The position numbers and the translations under genes are program-made. 50,905 nt of DNA from an uncultured Clostridia bacterium (GTDB lineage Bacteria > Bacillota > Clostridia > UMGS1810): positions 1-50,905 of the forward strand of contig CAKSFP010000019.1 in NCBI GenBank assembly GCA_934454585.1, given 5' to 3'. Position 1 is the first letter of the stretch. Each line of letters begins with the position of its first letter. Below, piece by piece: positions 35,683-45,488 of the stretch. Below the pieces are notes generated by a model. It had not been told where the DNA came from. It saw nothing but the letters and a program-made list of their open reading frames with translations, and made no database searches.

Positions 35683-38600
35683 TTACTGATCATAGAGTCG
35701 TACTTCGGATACATTGAACCACGCAGAGCCCTCTGTATTGCCGAACCCTGCAAGCTTCAGATACCTTACTTTCTGTCTCGGGAATTTATAAACCTCGAGA
35801 TCGAGCGTATCTCCGCCGGATTTTATATTGCCGACGAGAGTCCAAGTTTTGCCGTCCTCGGACACTGCGGCACGATAGAATGTGCTGCGCTCGTTGCCGA
35901 AATAGAATGCCACGCCCATAGCAGATGCATCTTTTACCTCACCGAGGTCAAACTGTATGGTACCGCCGATAACATCCGATGTCCAACGGGTGTTGAAATC
36001 ACCGTCTATTGTGTTTGCCGGTATGTGCTCTGCCTGCGCAACAGCTGCCTGAGCATCCTTAAATTTAAGTTGTGTCATTCCCGACGGCGATTTGCCCACA
36101 TAATCCGGCTTAATCTGCTCAAATTCAACATCATCGCTCGACATAGTATTGATTGACACAATATATGTCTTGCTCATGCCGTCTTTTTGTATGCAAACCT
36201 TTGCCACACGGTTATCCGCAGTCATGGGTATAACCGTTATGTCACCATTGCCGTCAGCCTTGATATCCATGCCGTCAAACGACGCGCCGAGGAATTCATC
36301 AAGTCTTGCCTGAGGTGAATAGAATGTGTCATATCCGTTTACGGGAATCTCCTCGCCCGAGACATTGAGTGAAGTCAATCTCGGCAGACCGTCAGCATTA
36401 ATCAAACTCCAGTTTTCTATCGGTGTGCAATCGCCTGTATCCGTTTCGGGCACTTCAGCGCCCGAAAGCGGATACAGCTTAACCGCAAATTTTTCATCAG
36501 TCATATCGGTTGCATGGATCACCAATTTGGTTATTCCGGTTTCATCGCTCTCACTGTCGCTCGGGTGAGGTGAATCCTCCATAGCCTCTGCTGCCATCTG
36601 TGTAAATTTGAGATTTTTGCTGCCCGTGAGGGTTGCACCCATTTTGTAAACACCCTGGGTCAAAACGGCTGTTCTGCCGTCAGCGGATATTTCTATCTGA
36701 GCCGGGGTGTGCATAAACCAATACATCTCGGACGGTTCTTTCATCTTCACTTCGTCCTGAATGGTCACGCTCTTGTTTGCCTTGTCCACATACATGCCGC
36801 GTACCACACTTTCCGCACCGCGATAAGCGTGCGCTGCGGTCAGATCTGTGACAGCAAACATAGACACATCGTTGTGTTCAAATTTATTAATCGGGCAGAT
36901 GGCACTCTTATCCTGATCCTCGGTGCCGTCCGGATTAAATATGATTACATTGTGTCCCTCGCCGCGACAGCGATAGTACGACCATCTGGTTCCCTCGTGC
37001 CCCACAACATAGTTGGCGTGCTCCGAGCCAAGATCCTTTGCCCAGCGTTTGCCAAACATATCTATGATAAATTCGCCGTAGTCCAGGTCACCGATGTCGC
37101 GTCCGTCCTCACCACCGTGAATTGCGGCATACAAATCCGCCTCGCCGTAACCGGTTCTTGATGACGCAACATTAAATTCGCGCCACATACCGTCCTCGGC
37201 AATGAGTGTTTCGTCATTAGCATAATCGGGATTGTACCAAATGATGTTCTTGTAATCACTCGGGGTCTTGCCGCTGAGATAGTTCAGTCTGTATTTTGTC
37301 AATGCCGGATCACCAAAGATGTCGGACAGCCAGAAGAATTCCGGCGAATCCACAAGTGCCTCCGCGCAGTCGTTCATATTAAACGAACCCGCTGTGCCGG
37401 CATTACCGATTACATAATACGGACCTTCCTTAAATCCCGGACTGTTTGTCAAGCCGAAATCGGTACCCAAAGCGCTCTGCATAGAAGCAAACGCATATGC
37501 AAAAAATTCGTATGAGTATTCCCAGTATCCAGGACCTTCGAACCACGCTCCGTCGGGAGCAAACTCCGCAAGCAAATCTTTCATCGGTTCAAGACCCATT
37601 GCGATAATTTGACCGGCAAGGTCTGCTGCGTCGGATTCGTCGCCTATCGCAAGCGCCGCCATGTCTAGTCCGCCGCAGCAAACTGCAATCCAGTTCTGCG
37701 GATATGCTGTCGAATTGGGATCATTCCATGCCCAGGTACGCTTTCTTGTAGAATCAAAGGTGAAATCGCGCATTCCTTCATTGAAAGCATAATTAATCAA
37801 AGCGGTCTTAATCTGCGTTCTCTGCGAAGGAGTCATAGCGTCATAGCACCAGTCATAACCTATCGCGACGCCGGTTGCCATGTCTCCGACATCAAGAAAA
37901 TGGTACGGATTCCAATCGGGAAATACATTCGGATCGGTCACCCTCATCAGATTGGATATAGCCTCGTCGGCATATTTTTTGTCGCCGGTGATAAGATATG
38001 CAAAAGCAAGCGGTTCCACACGCATCGTGAGCGTTCGCGACACCTCCATGCGCACATTAATCAATTCGTAATTAATCGGTTCAAGACCGATCATCGAATC
38101 TGCTTTTTTTATAAGCTCGTTCGCCCAGCTTGCCACAAGTTCGTCGGAAGCAATCTTTTCTTTAATCTTTGCAACATCATCTGCACGAACCATAAGGCGC
38201 GGATGAGCGTTATTCGGATTGTTTGCCTTGATAGCAGCCGTAATATCAGACGCCGTGGGTGATTCAAAAATTAAATTCCGTACGGCTTTGTCGAGAATTC
38301 TTTTATCTTTCTCGTTGTCCAGCGAAAAGCTCTCGGCATTGTCGCCGACAATGATATAACCGCATTTATCCCAGAAAACCTGCTTGCCGAGTGCCTCGCA
38401 AATGGCACGCAGTGGCACAAGCATTCTGTCGCCCTCGACATACGGAGCAACATCGAACCTCTTTTGTTCTCCGTTTACCGTGTAGCCCGGATCAGACTCA
38501 TTGACCAAGATATTCTTACCGTTGAGACTGATAGAAGCTGTATGTGCCGCCTCGTCATATCCGACAACCGCACCTACGGATTCCGAAACAAAGCGTAGCG

Positions 38601-39474
38601 GTACAAGCGTCCTGCCGTTGATTATCCTCGGGGCGAGGCTCTTGTTCTCCTCGTCCACATACTTAATCTCATTGTTAACAAGCGCTTTCCCTGTTTTATC
38701 AGTCATCAGCACATTGCCTTTCATCCTTTCGGCAACCATGTCGTCGGTTATCTTTATTTTCGTGGCACCTCCGTTGTTGCCGGATGAATTTGTCTCATCA
38801 CTCTGCTCGATGTTGACCGTTTTGCCGCCCTCATATCCTCTGAAATATTTAATATAGAAGTTCTCTCCGTCACCGTCAATTTCGGACATCTGTATTCGCG
38901 TATTATACATATCCGTAAATTTGTCATTGCCGAGCGGAACATCCATCATCTTGGTGCGTCCGTTTATCTTAACGCTGCAACACCTTTTTTCAAAATCTAT
39001 CAATAGTGATATGTCGGTGAAAACACCTTCGCGCATTTTTGCCAGCACCGTGCCGTCATATGCCGTGAGCTGACCCGACTTGTCTATTGTGAAGAACACA
39101 ATGTACACTCCGTTGGACGCATCGCAAGTGAAAATACGCTTAAACGAGCCAATTGAGCCGGTATATGCGACAGAGGTCTCAAGTACAAATTGAGTTTTGG
39201 ACTTTGCCGCAACATCCACATACCAGTTGGTGCCCATTGTCTCGGTACTCGCCATGAGGCTCTTTTGTTTTTTGGACGGATAATCGGCTATTTCCCATTT
39301 AACTCCGCCTTCCTCATAGTACTTAATCGACGGTTTGGTGCCGGTAGCTTCGCTACGGAAATCATAACCGACATAACCTTTTGGTTTATCCGCCGCAAAA
39401 GCATTCATGCCGATTTGCGGAATCAGCATAATTGCCGCCAATGCAACGGAGAGAATTTTGCTTTTTATATTCAA
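35683..39474 (-). CDS. Heparinase II/III-like protein with copper-amine-oxidase-N-like and F5/8 domains, operon 2
   Basis: This 1263-residue exported protein has a signal peptide, an N-terminal sandwich (about 28-215), a copper-amine-oxidase-N-like domain with RTLVPLRFVSESVGA and RMLVPLRAICEALGK (about 250-390), a helical barrel with RTWAWNDP, QNW and WFEGPGYWEY (candidate Asn and Tyr of the lyase), and a C-terminal sandwich with GRDIGDLDYGEF (about 790) and EGHNVIIFNPD. A discoidin-like (F5/8) domain closes it. The expected HxH before the metal Asp is absent (I-G-D in its place), so activity may differ. The start is probably TTG at 39474, 8 nt after AGAGGAG; a TTG at 39492 lies before that site. 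Confidence 0.87.
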   Translation of the reverse strand: MNIKSKILSVALAAIMLIPQIGMNAFAADKPKGYVGYDFRSEATGTKPSIKYYEEGGVKWEIADYPSKKQKSLMASTETMGTNWYVDVAAKSKTQFVLETSVAYTGSIGSFKRIFTCDASNGVYIVFFTIDKSGQLTAYDGTVLAKMREGVFTDISLLIDFEKRCCSVKINGRTKMMDVPLGNDKFTDMYNTRIQMSEIDGDGENFYIKYFRGYEGGKTVNIEQSDETNSSGNNGGATKIKITDDMVAERMKGNVLMTDKTGKALVNNEIKYVDEENKSLAPRIINGRTLVPLRFVSESVGAVVGYDEAAHTASISLNGKNILVNESDPGYTVNGEQKRFDVAPYVEGDRMLVPLRAICEALGKQVFWDKCGYIIVGDNAESFSLDNEKDKRILDKAVRNLIFESPTASDITAAIKANNPNNAHPRLMVRADDVAKIKEKIASDELVASWANELIKKADSMIGLEPINYELINVRMEVSRTLTMRVEPLAFAYLITGDKKYADEAISNLMRVTDPNVFPDWNPYHFLDVGDMATGVAIGYDWCYDAMTPSQRTQIKTALINYAFNEGMRDFTFDSTRKRTWAWNDPNSTAYPQNWIAVCCGGLDMAALAIGDESDAADLAGQIIAMGLEPMKDLLAEFAPDGAWFEGPGYWEYSYEFFAYAFASMQSALGTDFGLTNSPGFKEGPYYVIGNAGTAGSFNMNDCAEALVDSPEFFWLSDIFGDPALTKYRLNYLSGKTPSDYKNIIWYNPDYANDETLIAEDGMWREFNVASSRTGYGEADLYAAIHGGEDGRDIGDLDYGEFIIDMFGKRWAKDLGSEHANYVVGHEGTRWSYYRCRGEGHNVIIFNPDGTEDQDKSAICPINKFEHNDVSMFAVTDLTAAHAYRGAESVVRGMYVDKANKSVTIQDEVKMKEPSEMYWFMHTPAQIEISADGRTAVLTQGVYKMGATLTGSKNLKFTQMAAEAMEDSPHPSDSESDETGITKLVIHATDMTDEKFAVKLYPLSGAEVPETDTGDCTPIENWSLINADGLPRLTSLNVSGEEIPVNGYDTFYSPQARLDEFLGASFDGMDIKADGNGDITVIPMTADNRVAKVCIQKDGMSKTYIVSINTMSSDDVEFEQIKPDYVGKSPSGMTQLKFKDAQAAVAQAEHIPANTIDGDFNTRWTSDVIGGTIQFDLGEVKDASAMGVAFYFGNERSTFYRAAVSEDGKTWTLVGNIKSGGDTLDLEVYKFPRQKVRYLKLAGFGNTEGSAWFNVSEVRLYDQ

Positions 39475-39488
39475 TTCAACATCTCCTC

Positions 39489-40367
39489 TCAACCTTTGAC
39501 CGCACCGATCATTACACCCTCGGTAAAAAACCTTTGAATAAAGGGATATATGACCAGTATAGGAACTGTTGCCACAACAATAACCGCATACTGTATTGTT
39601 TCGCCGACAGATGCGGCATCCTGCATACCTACCCCCTGCATCATCGTAGCGGTATCATTTTGAATCAATATCTCACGCAAAATCAGCTGCAAAGGAAATT
39701 TTGCACGGTCGTGCAGAAAAATCATTGCCGGAAACCACGAGTTCCATTGTGCGACCGTATAATAGAGCATTATAACCATCATAACCGGCACAGAGAGCGG
39801 CATGACGATTTTTACAAGTATCTGCATGGGATTTGCTCCGTCAAGCTTTGACGATTCTATCAACGCTTCGGGCAGTTGCACAAATGTGGTGCGCATAATA
39901 ACCATGTTATACACATTCACCGAATACGGAATTATCAATGCCCACAGTGTATTGTCCAAGCCGACATTCTTTACCGTCAGATAAAACGGTATAAGTCCAC
40001 CGCCAAAAAACATCGTGAACATTACAAAGCCCATCATCACATTTCTCAGCGCAACCTCCTTGCGTGAAAGCACAAACGCACACAGAATCGTGAGAATCAT
40101 GCTTATGCCAACACCTGCTACCACAACGATTATGGTGTTCAAGTATCCTTTGACTATCATGGGATTTTTGAATACCGCTTTATATGCGTCCAAATTGGCG
40201 TGCAGCGGTTTTAGCAAAAGTCCCATGTGCCCCATCAGTTCATTCGAATCCGAAAGCGAGGCAAATATAACATACAATATCGGGTAAAGCATAGTCAGGT
40301 TCAACGCAATTAAAAATATTACATTAAAAACTCTGAACGCCTTATATGCAGTTCCTTCATTTTTCAT
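39489..40367 (-). CDS. ABC sugar transporter permease (LplC/YtcP-type), operon 2
   Basis: This 292-residue inner-membrane permease has six membrane segments and an EAA-type loop in a weaker form, ESSKLDGANP at 171-180. It has the same length as its operon 1 paralog at 631-1509. A full AGGAGGTGA ribosome site lies before the ATG. It is paired with the LplB-type permease 13 nt upstream and is followed by the heparinase-like gene. Together with the solute-binding protein at 41358 it forms an importer that needs a shared ATPase from elsewhere. The ligand is probably the product of the operon's lyase. Confidence 0.93.
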   Translation of the reverse strand: MKNEGTAYKAFRVFNVIFLIALNLTMLYPILYVIFASLSDSNELMGHMGLLLKPLHANLDAYKAVFKNPMIVKGYLNTIIVVVAGVGISMILTILCAFVLSRKEVALRNVMMGFVMFTMFFGGGLIPFYLTVKNVGLDNTLWALIIPYSVNVYNMVIMRTTFVQLPEALIESSKLDGANPMQILVKIVMPLSVPVMMVIMLYYTVAQWNSWFPAMIFLHDRAKFPLQLILREILIQNDTATMMQGVGMQDAASVGETIQYAVIVVATVPILVIYPFIQRFFTEGVMIGAVKG

Positions 40368-40380
40368 TTGCCGTCACCTC

Positions 40381-41337
40381 CTACCACAAAGCCGTATCAC
40401 TGAATTTTTTTGAAAGTGAGTTTGTCACAAGCAAAAACACCAGATTTATGGCTGAATTAAACAAACCTACAGCAGCTGAAAAACTCCAGCTCTTATCTTC
40501 CAAACCAACTCGATAAACATAAGTTGAAATAACATCCGCCGTTTTCCTTGTGACGGGATTGTAGAGCAGAATGATCTTTTCGTAACCCACGCTGAGCAAC
40601 ATACCCATGCGCAGAATCAGCAAGATTATGATTGTAGGCATTATGCACGGCAGAGTGACATGAACAGTCTGCTTCCACCGTCCGGCGCCGTCAATCATTG
40701 CCGCTTCATATAATTCTTGATCTATGCCGGCAAGAGCAGCCATGTATATGATAGAATTCCAACCGACCTCCTGCCATATGTCAGAAATGACATAGACCGG
40801 AACAAAGCAGTTTGGGTCATTCAAAAAGCTCTTTCTGGTGCCGCCGAGAAACGCTACAATGTCGTTTATAACACCGGTATCCAAAGTGAATTTCTTTATC
40901 ATTCCGCACACAACCACGAGGGAGATAAAATGCGGCAAATATGACGCAGTCTGCATAACACTCTTAAATCTCTTGTTGCGCAGCTCGTTAAGCAGCAGTG
41001 CAAGCACAATGGGCGCGGGAAATGTAAATATCAGCGATGTTATGCTGATGTAGAATGTGTTCCACAAAATCCTTTTGAAGTAATAGTCCTGAAAGAATCT
41101 TTGGAAGTGTTTCAGCCCCACCCACGGACTGCCCAAAAAGCCCAGCGAAGGAGTATAATCCTGAAATGCCATAAGTGCGCCGTACATCGGTCCGTATGCA
41201 AAAATCACAAAGTACACCAGAACAGGCAGGAACATCAGGTAATACATGTGGTTCTTTTTCCACTCGTTTTTCACACTGCCCCAAAAACTTCTTCCGGTTA
41301 CAACCGTTCGCGAGTTTGTCGAATTTTTATTTGTCAT
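40381..41337 (-). CDS. ABC sugar transporter permease (LplB-type), operon 2
   Basis: This 318-residue permease has a longer cytoplasmic N-terminus (about 33 residues) than its paralog at 1522-2424, then six membrane segments and the EAA loop YEAAMIDGAGRWKQ (residues 210-223) followed by LPCIMPTI. Family: LplB-like oligosaccharide permeases. ATG with GGAGATGATTAA upstream. It lies 20 nt after the solute-binding protein gene. Confidence 0.93.
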   Translation of the reverse strand: MTNKNSTNSRTVVTGRSFWGSVKNEWKKNHMYYLMFLPVLVYFVIFAYGPMYGALMAFQDYTPSLGFLGSPWVGLKHFQRFFQDYYFKRILWNTFYISITSLIFTFPAPIVLALLLNELRNKRFKSVMQTASYLPHFISLVVVCGMIKKFTLDTGVINDIVAFLGGTRKSFLNDPNCFVPVYVISDIWQEVGWNSIIYMAALAGIDQELYEAAMIDGAGRWKQTVHVTLPCIMPTIIILLILRMGMLLSVGYEKIILLYNPVTRKTADVISTYVYRVGLEDKSWSFSAAVGLFNSAINLVFLLVTNSLSKKFSDTALW

Positions 41338-41357
41338 TTAATCATCTCCAAGCGGTT

Positions 41358-42962
41358 TTATCGTTTATCGTATCTGTCAACTGCCTTATTATATATATCC
41401 AAAACCTCATCAAGTCCCATTGAATGAAGCTGAGCTATGTACTCATCAAAATCGTCAATAGGCTTGGTTCCCATAATGAAAGAATATGCCATTTCCTCCT
41501 TGTAAGTTTTGATCGATGTCAGCACAGAAGATATCTTTGACGATTCTTCGTCCGTCAGTGCAATAAGCGGCAAAAGATGTTTCTCTGCATCGTTGTCTGC
41601 CCAGATTGCAACAGCTTCGTTCTGCTGAGCATAGGTTCTCTCCGCCTCCTGTACATATTTCTCCTGTACCGTCGGAGCGCTGTATGATGCTGCGGAGTAC
41701 TCGGTGTATATTGTCGAAACGGGAACACCGTCGGGGTTGTTAAAGATGAAGTCGGTAAACTTTGGCTTACCGTTGCTGTCAAACTCGTAGCTCTTGCCCT
41801 CTATACCGTAGTTATAGAGCATTTTTCCTTTTTCGCTGTAACCGAAATCAAGAAAACGCACTGCCAGTTCCGGGTTCTTGCATTTCTCACTAATGCTGTA
41901 TCCGGCAACGGAAACATACTCCCATTCTCTCTGTCCGAACTGGGGACGATCACCGCGGTTAAGTACCGGGTAAGGGGCTCCTGTCAGGTCATATCCCTTT
42001 TGTGCTTTTGCCGCATCGAGCCATGCGCCGACTCCGCCGCCTGCCAAGCCAAATGTTGCACCTGTGTTACCGTTGAGCATATATCCGTTAAGAATTTTCA
42101 ACTCAATGCTCGAAAAATTGTTATCAAGAAGCCCTTTTTGGTACCAGCTGTTCATTTTGGTAAGGAAATCTTTGTATCTCGACTCCGCCGGACCGTATTT
42201 AACCTTGCCGCTGTCATCGAGATAATAATCATCCGTAATGCCGTAAGCACCGATGAGGAATCCGTCCTTCAAATTCGGAAACAGAAATGCAAGCGGTGCT
42301 GACGCACCTTTTTTATCCTTAAACTCCTGCAACATGTGCTCCCAATCATCAATGGTTTCCGGTACACTTAATCCAAGGTCGTTTAACCAGTCTTTGCGGA
42401 TGACGGGGCCGCTGTACACGCACTGACTTGATTCATTACGAATGAACGGCATGGTGTAATAATTGCCTTCGTCCGTCTTAACCATCTTGTCAAGTTCCTT
42501 GTTGCCCTCAAGGAGCTTTTTGAAATTCGGCGCCCATTTGTCAATGGCATCGTTGAGTTTCATGATGTATTTTTCGTTTATTGCCTTTTGACCGCCGTAT
42601 GTATACCAATCACCCTTCACTATGTCGGGCAGCTCATTAGAGGCAAGCATCAGGTTAAACTGTTCCGTTTCCATTCCGGATGCCGGATGGATATATTCAA
42701 CCTTTATTCCGCTCTGCTTTTGGATTTCTTTTGCAACCTCGGTCTCGCCGAAATTGGAAACCCGTGTTGTCAGGAGCGTATTCATCGGCTCCCAAACGGT
42801 AAGGGTGTCATCACACTGCACGGGATAGATATCATCACCCGAATATGTGATTGTAGAGCCTTTTGAGACGGTTTCACTCTGATTGCCGCATCCTGCAAGC
42901 GCAGAGATTCCCAACATTGCCGATAACCCAAGGCACGCTGCTTTTTTTACTGAGTTTTTCAT
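41358..42962 (-). CDS. Extracellular solute-binding lipoprotein of an oligosaccharide ABC importer, operon 2
   Basis: This 534-residue lipoprotein has a signal peptide and lipobox ending LAGC (Cys26), so it is held on the outer membrane face. The rest matches the LplA/YtcQ group of sugar-binding proteins in length and in shared stretches with 2442-4025 (TYSGDDIYPV, SNFGE, GPVIRKDWL). It is the first gene of operon 2, directly after the promoter with the AraC-type direct repeats, and AAAGGA lies 8 nt before its ATG. Being first in the operon, it may be the most strongly expressed. Confidence 0.93.
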   Translation of the reverse strand: MKNSVKKAACLGLSAMLGISALAGCGNQSETVSKGSTITYSGDDIYPVQCDDTLTVWEPMNTLLTTRVSNFGETEVAKEIQKQSGIKVEYIHPASGMETEQFNLMLASNELPDIVKGDWYTYGGQKAINEKYIMKLNDAIDKWAPNFKKLLEGNKELDKMVKTDEGNYYTMPFIRNESSQCVYSGPVIRKDWLNDLGLSVPETIDDWEHMLQEFKDKKGASAPLAFLFPNLKDGFLIGAYGITDDYYLDDSGKVKYGPAESRYKDFLTKMNSWYQKGLLDNNFSSIELKILNGYMLNGNTGATFGLAGGGVGAWLDAAKAQKGYDLTGAPYPVLNRGDRPQFGQREWEYVSVAGYSISEKCKNPELAVRFLDFGYSEKGKMLYNYGIEGKSYEFDSNGKPKFTDFIFNNPDGVPVSTIYTEYSAASYSAPTVQEKYVQEAERTYAQQNEAVAIWADNDAEKHLLPLIALTDEESSKISSVLTSIKTYKEEMAYSFIMGTKPIDDFDEYIAQLHSMGLDEVLDIYNKAVDRYDKR

Positions 42963-43031
42963 ACTACCATTCCTTTCTTTTAGGCACGGTGCATCCGAGT
43001 CCGTTTGCCTAAGTCTTTGTTTGATGGTTTC

Positions 43032-43061
43032 ATTGTACTATGCCACACCTTGACAAAGCAA
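43032..43061 (-). promoter_or_regulatory. Sigma-A promoter of operon 2
   Basis: TACAAT (43032-43037) with TTGCTT (43056-43061) at 18-bp spacing on the minus strand, about 70 bp before the solute-binding protein gene. The -35 element is weak, as expected for a promoter that needs an activator. Confidence 0.6.
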
Positions 43062-43070
43062 CCGCCAATA

Positions 43071-43100
43071 TTGCAAAATTGAACTCCATTTTTGCAAAAT
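43071..43100 (-). promoter_or_regulatory. Direct repeat, likely AraC-type activator site
   Basis: ATTTTGCAA (minus strand) occurs twice, at 43071-43079 and 43092-43100, with a period of exactly 21 bp (two helical turns). The near copy ends 9 bp from the -35 element. AraC-family activators bind such tandem half-sites next to weak -35 elements, and the AraC-type regulator gene is the next one upstream. Confidence 0.55.
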
Positions 43101-43104
43101 AAGC

Positions 43105-43154
43105 AAAAAAAGCCCGCAGAACCGGCATTTTGCGTATCTGCCGTGTTCTACGGG
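43105..43154 (-). terminator. Intrinsic terminator of the AraC regulator gene
   Basis: On the minus strand CCCGTAGAAC pairs with GTTCTGCGGG (10 bp, one G-U), and an inner CGGCA/TGCCG stem extends it, followed by CTTTTTTT. It starts 8 nt after the regulator stop codon, so it separates the regulator from operon 2. Confidence 0.85.
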
Positions 43155-43161
43155 GTATGAT

Positions 43162-45417
43162 TTAATCCTTGTGAAGTGATTTGTATTTTCCGGGTGTTGT
43201 TCCATATATCTGTTTGAAAGCTCGTGTCAGCGGCCGTGCATCAACATAGCCGACAGCTTCGGCAATATCATTGAGCCTCATATCGGTATTCAGCAAAAGC
43301 TCACGCGCTTTTTCAACACGATAATCTCGCAGATAATCTGTAATGCTTTTACCGGTTTCATTTTTGAACAGATTTGAAAGATAGTACGGTGAGATGTTGA
43401 AAGCCTCTCCCACAGCCTGCATACTCATATCGGGATTTTTGTAGTTGTTTTCGATATAGCGTACTATATCCTCCTTGGTATTCTCGTCTATTCCCGCCTT
43501 TTGTTTCTCCCGCTCGTTTATGCGCCTAACCTCGGCACAAAGTGATTGTGCTGCCTCGATCATGCAGTCGCGCGCCGATTTTGTATCTCCGCTTAATATA
43601 ATGCGGCTCATTTTTTCAGCATCAATAACATTTTCCGTAAGTGAATCAATATCACCGCTCACCTTCAGTATAGTACTCATCATGTCAAACATAAGACAGC
43701 GAATAAGCCCGGAATTGATTACATTGGTCTCAAAATTCATTGTGAATATTTTGCCCAATGTTTTATTTGCAGCATCGGAATCACCAAGTTTGATTGCATT
43801 TACCAATTGTATCTCAAGCTCCACGGGATAGTAATATGTCATGCCGATTTCTCCGCGGACATTGCTGTAAAGGCTGACGCCGCTCATACCGGTAAGTTTC
43901 ATATACTCCACGGTTTCGTATGCCTCGCGGTAACACGCACCAATGCTTATTATGTCACAGTGCACATCACTTATTGCCGCAGCAAAATCAAGTTCAAAAT
44001 TTTCCCTAATAACAGTCATACCATCCACAAGCACATCCGCCAGTTCGTATTCGACATCGGGTAAAGAATCTGCCGCAAGATTCACAAGCGCAAATTCCGC
44101 ATCGGCTATGCGAAAGAAATACACTTTGTGTTTCTCACCGATAAGCTCACCCATGATATTGCGTATAATCAGCTGAACAAGTTCACTGCGGTTGTCATCG
44201 GTAAGGCTTTTGTCATCCGCAAACAGTTTTTGCGTTCCGTCCGCCACAAATGCCGCAAGCAGAAATCTGTCGGATATAAACGACATATCCAATTGTTTTG
44301 CAAAATCCTCAGGAAGATTTTTGATTTCGCCTTGAGCCATGCGCACAAGAAAATGTTCACGAAGTTGGGCGGCTTGTTTCTCCGCCCTGCTCTCGATGCT
44401 CACTTTTTCACGCAGCATATCATTAAGCGTCCCCATGAGGTATGCGTATTCATTTTCATCATCACTGAAATGCTTGTCACTCCGTTCTCCTATTTGTTTA
44501 ATCAGTTTATCAAGCGGTGAATAATTTCTTCGTGACATATATATACTTATCGCTATGCCGCCGAGCAGTATGATAAAAACAGTGATTCCGCATACCGTCC
44601 TGACACGGTTCACCCTGTTCCAATATGTGCTTTTCGGTGTTTCTATCACACATTGCCACGGTGCCATCACAGACGAAACTCTTGTGACAACCGTTTTGGA
44701 TTTTCGCGTTTCTTCGTCGGAACCGACCGAAAAAATGACATTATCGCCGCCATCTCTGAGCGAAATTCGACTGCCATCAGAGCATAACTCGCTTGCCTTT
44801 TCTGAAAAATATGATTCATTCGTCATCACAATAACAGTTGCCTTCGGCGGCGCCGAAACCGCCATGGGATAAGAGTGCACATATGCTATGTTAAGCTGGC
44901 TCTTTCCGTTGTTTTCATAATCGGTATACACACAATTAAATTCACCGGTGAATTTGCGCCTTACATCATCTTTTACCTTTTCATAATCATCCGAAAAAAC
45001 GGCGTTATGTAAAATATCTGTATTTGATACTCCGAAACTCGATACGGCTATATCGATATCATTAAAATATATAAATATCTCGCTTATTGATTTGTTCGAG
45101 ACCAATATCGAATGACATTGACGATAGATTTTATTTGCCACGGATGCCTGTTTTTCTTTTGAAAGCTTGCGCGCACCCGTCAATTCTTCCATTTCGGGAA
45201 AATTTGCTATTTGAATATAAATCTTCTTTTGGAGTTCAAGATTGCCGTCGAGTTCTTTCTCAACCAGCCTGAGACGCATCTGGTTAGTCGCGCTTATTTC
45301 CGCTCCCAAGTCTTGCTCAAGCGCCATAAAAACTATACTGCCCAACAATACTGTCAGCGCCAGAATAGCTATATATGAAATCAGCCACCGAAAGGTTACG
45401 CTGTTTTTGTTAAACAC
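43162..45417 (-). CDS. Membrane-bound AraC-family regulator (YesN/cache-type)
   Basis: This 751-residue protein has a membrane segment near residues 11-33, an extracellular region (about 34-275) of the size of a cache-type sensor, a second membrane segment (about 280-300), a coupling/coiled region to about 360, a variable middle part and a C-terminal AraC helix-turn-helix pair (last ~105 residues, with ISPYYLSNLFKNETGKS and GTTPGKYK). It probably senses an oligosaccharide outside the cell and activates operon 2, whose promoter carries paired half-sites. I chose the GTG at 45417 (AGGTGG 5 nt upstream); GTG at 45426 is the alternative. It has its own promoter and terminator. Confidence 0.88.
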   Translation of the reverse strand: MFNKNSVTFRWLISYIAILALTVLLGSIVFMALEQDLGAEISATNQMRLRLVEKELDGNLELQKKIYIQIANFPEMEELTGARKLSKEKQASVANKIYRQCHSILVSNKSISEIFIYFNDIDIAVSSFGVSNTDILHNAVFSDDYEKVKDDVRRKFTGEFNCVYTDYENNGKSQLNIAYVHSYPMAVSAPPKATVIVMTNESYFSEKASELCSDGSRISLRDGGDNVIFSVGSDEETRKSKTVVTRVSSVMAPWQCVIETPKSTYWNRVNRVRTVCGITVFIILLGGIAISIYMSRRNYSPLDKLIKQIGERSDKHFSDDENEYAYLMGTLNDMLREKVSIESRAEKQAAQLREHFLVRMAQGEIKNLPEDFAKQLDMSFISDRFLLAAFVADGTQKLFADDKSLTDDNRSELVQLIIRNIMGELIGEKHKVYFFRIADAEFALVNLAADSLPDVEYELADVLVDGMTVIRENFELDFAAAISDVHCDIISIGACYREAYETVEYMKLTGMSGVSLYSNVRGEIGMTYYYPVELEIQLVNAIKLGDSDAANKTLGKIFTMNFETNVINSGLIRCLMFDMMSTILKVSGDIDSLTENVIDAEKMSRIILSGDTKSARDCMIEAAQSLCAEVRRINEREKQKAGIDENTKEDIVRYIENNYKNPDMSMQAVGEAFNISPYYLSNLFKNETGKSITDYLRDYRVEKARELLLNTDMRLNDIAEAVGYVDARPLTRAFKQIYGTTPGKYKSLHKD

Positions 45418-45452
45418 TGCCTCCACCTACCCATCGATTGTAATACCATGCT

Positions 45453-45481
45453 ATTGTACTACATTTTCTCACAAAATTCAA
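45453..45481 (-). promoter_or_regulatory. Sigma-A promoter of the AraC regulator gene
   Basis: TTGAAT (45476-45481) and TACAAT (45453-45458) on the minus strand are 17 bases apart, about 36 bp before the GTG start of the regulator gene. Confidence 0.7.
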
Positions 45482-45488
45482 GCGCAAT

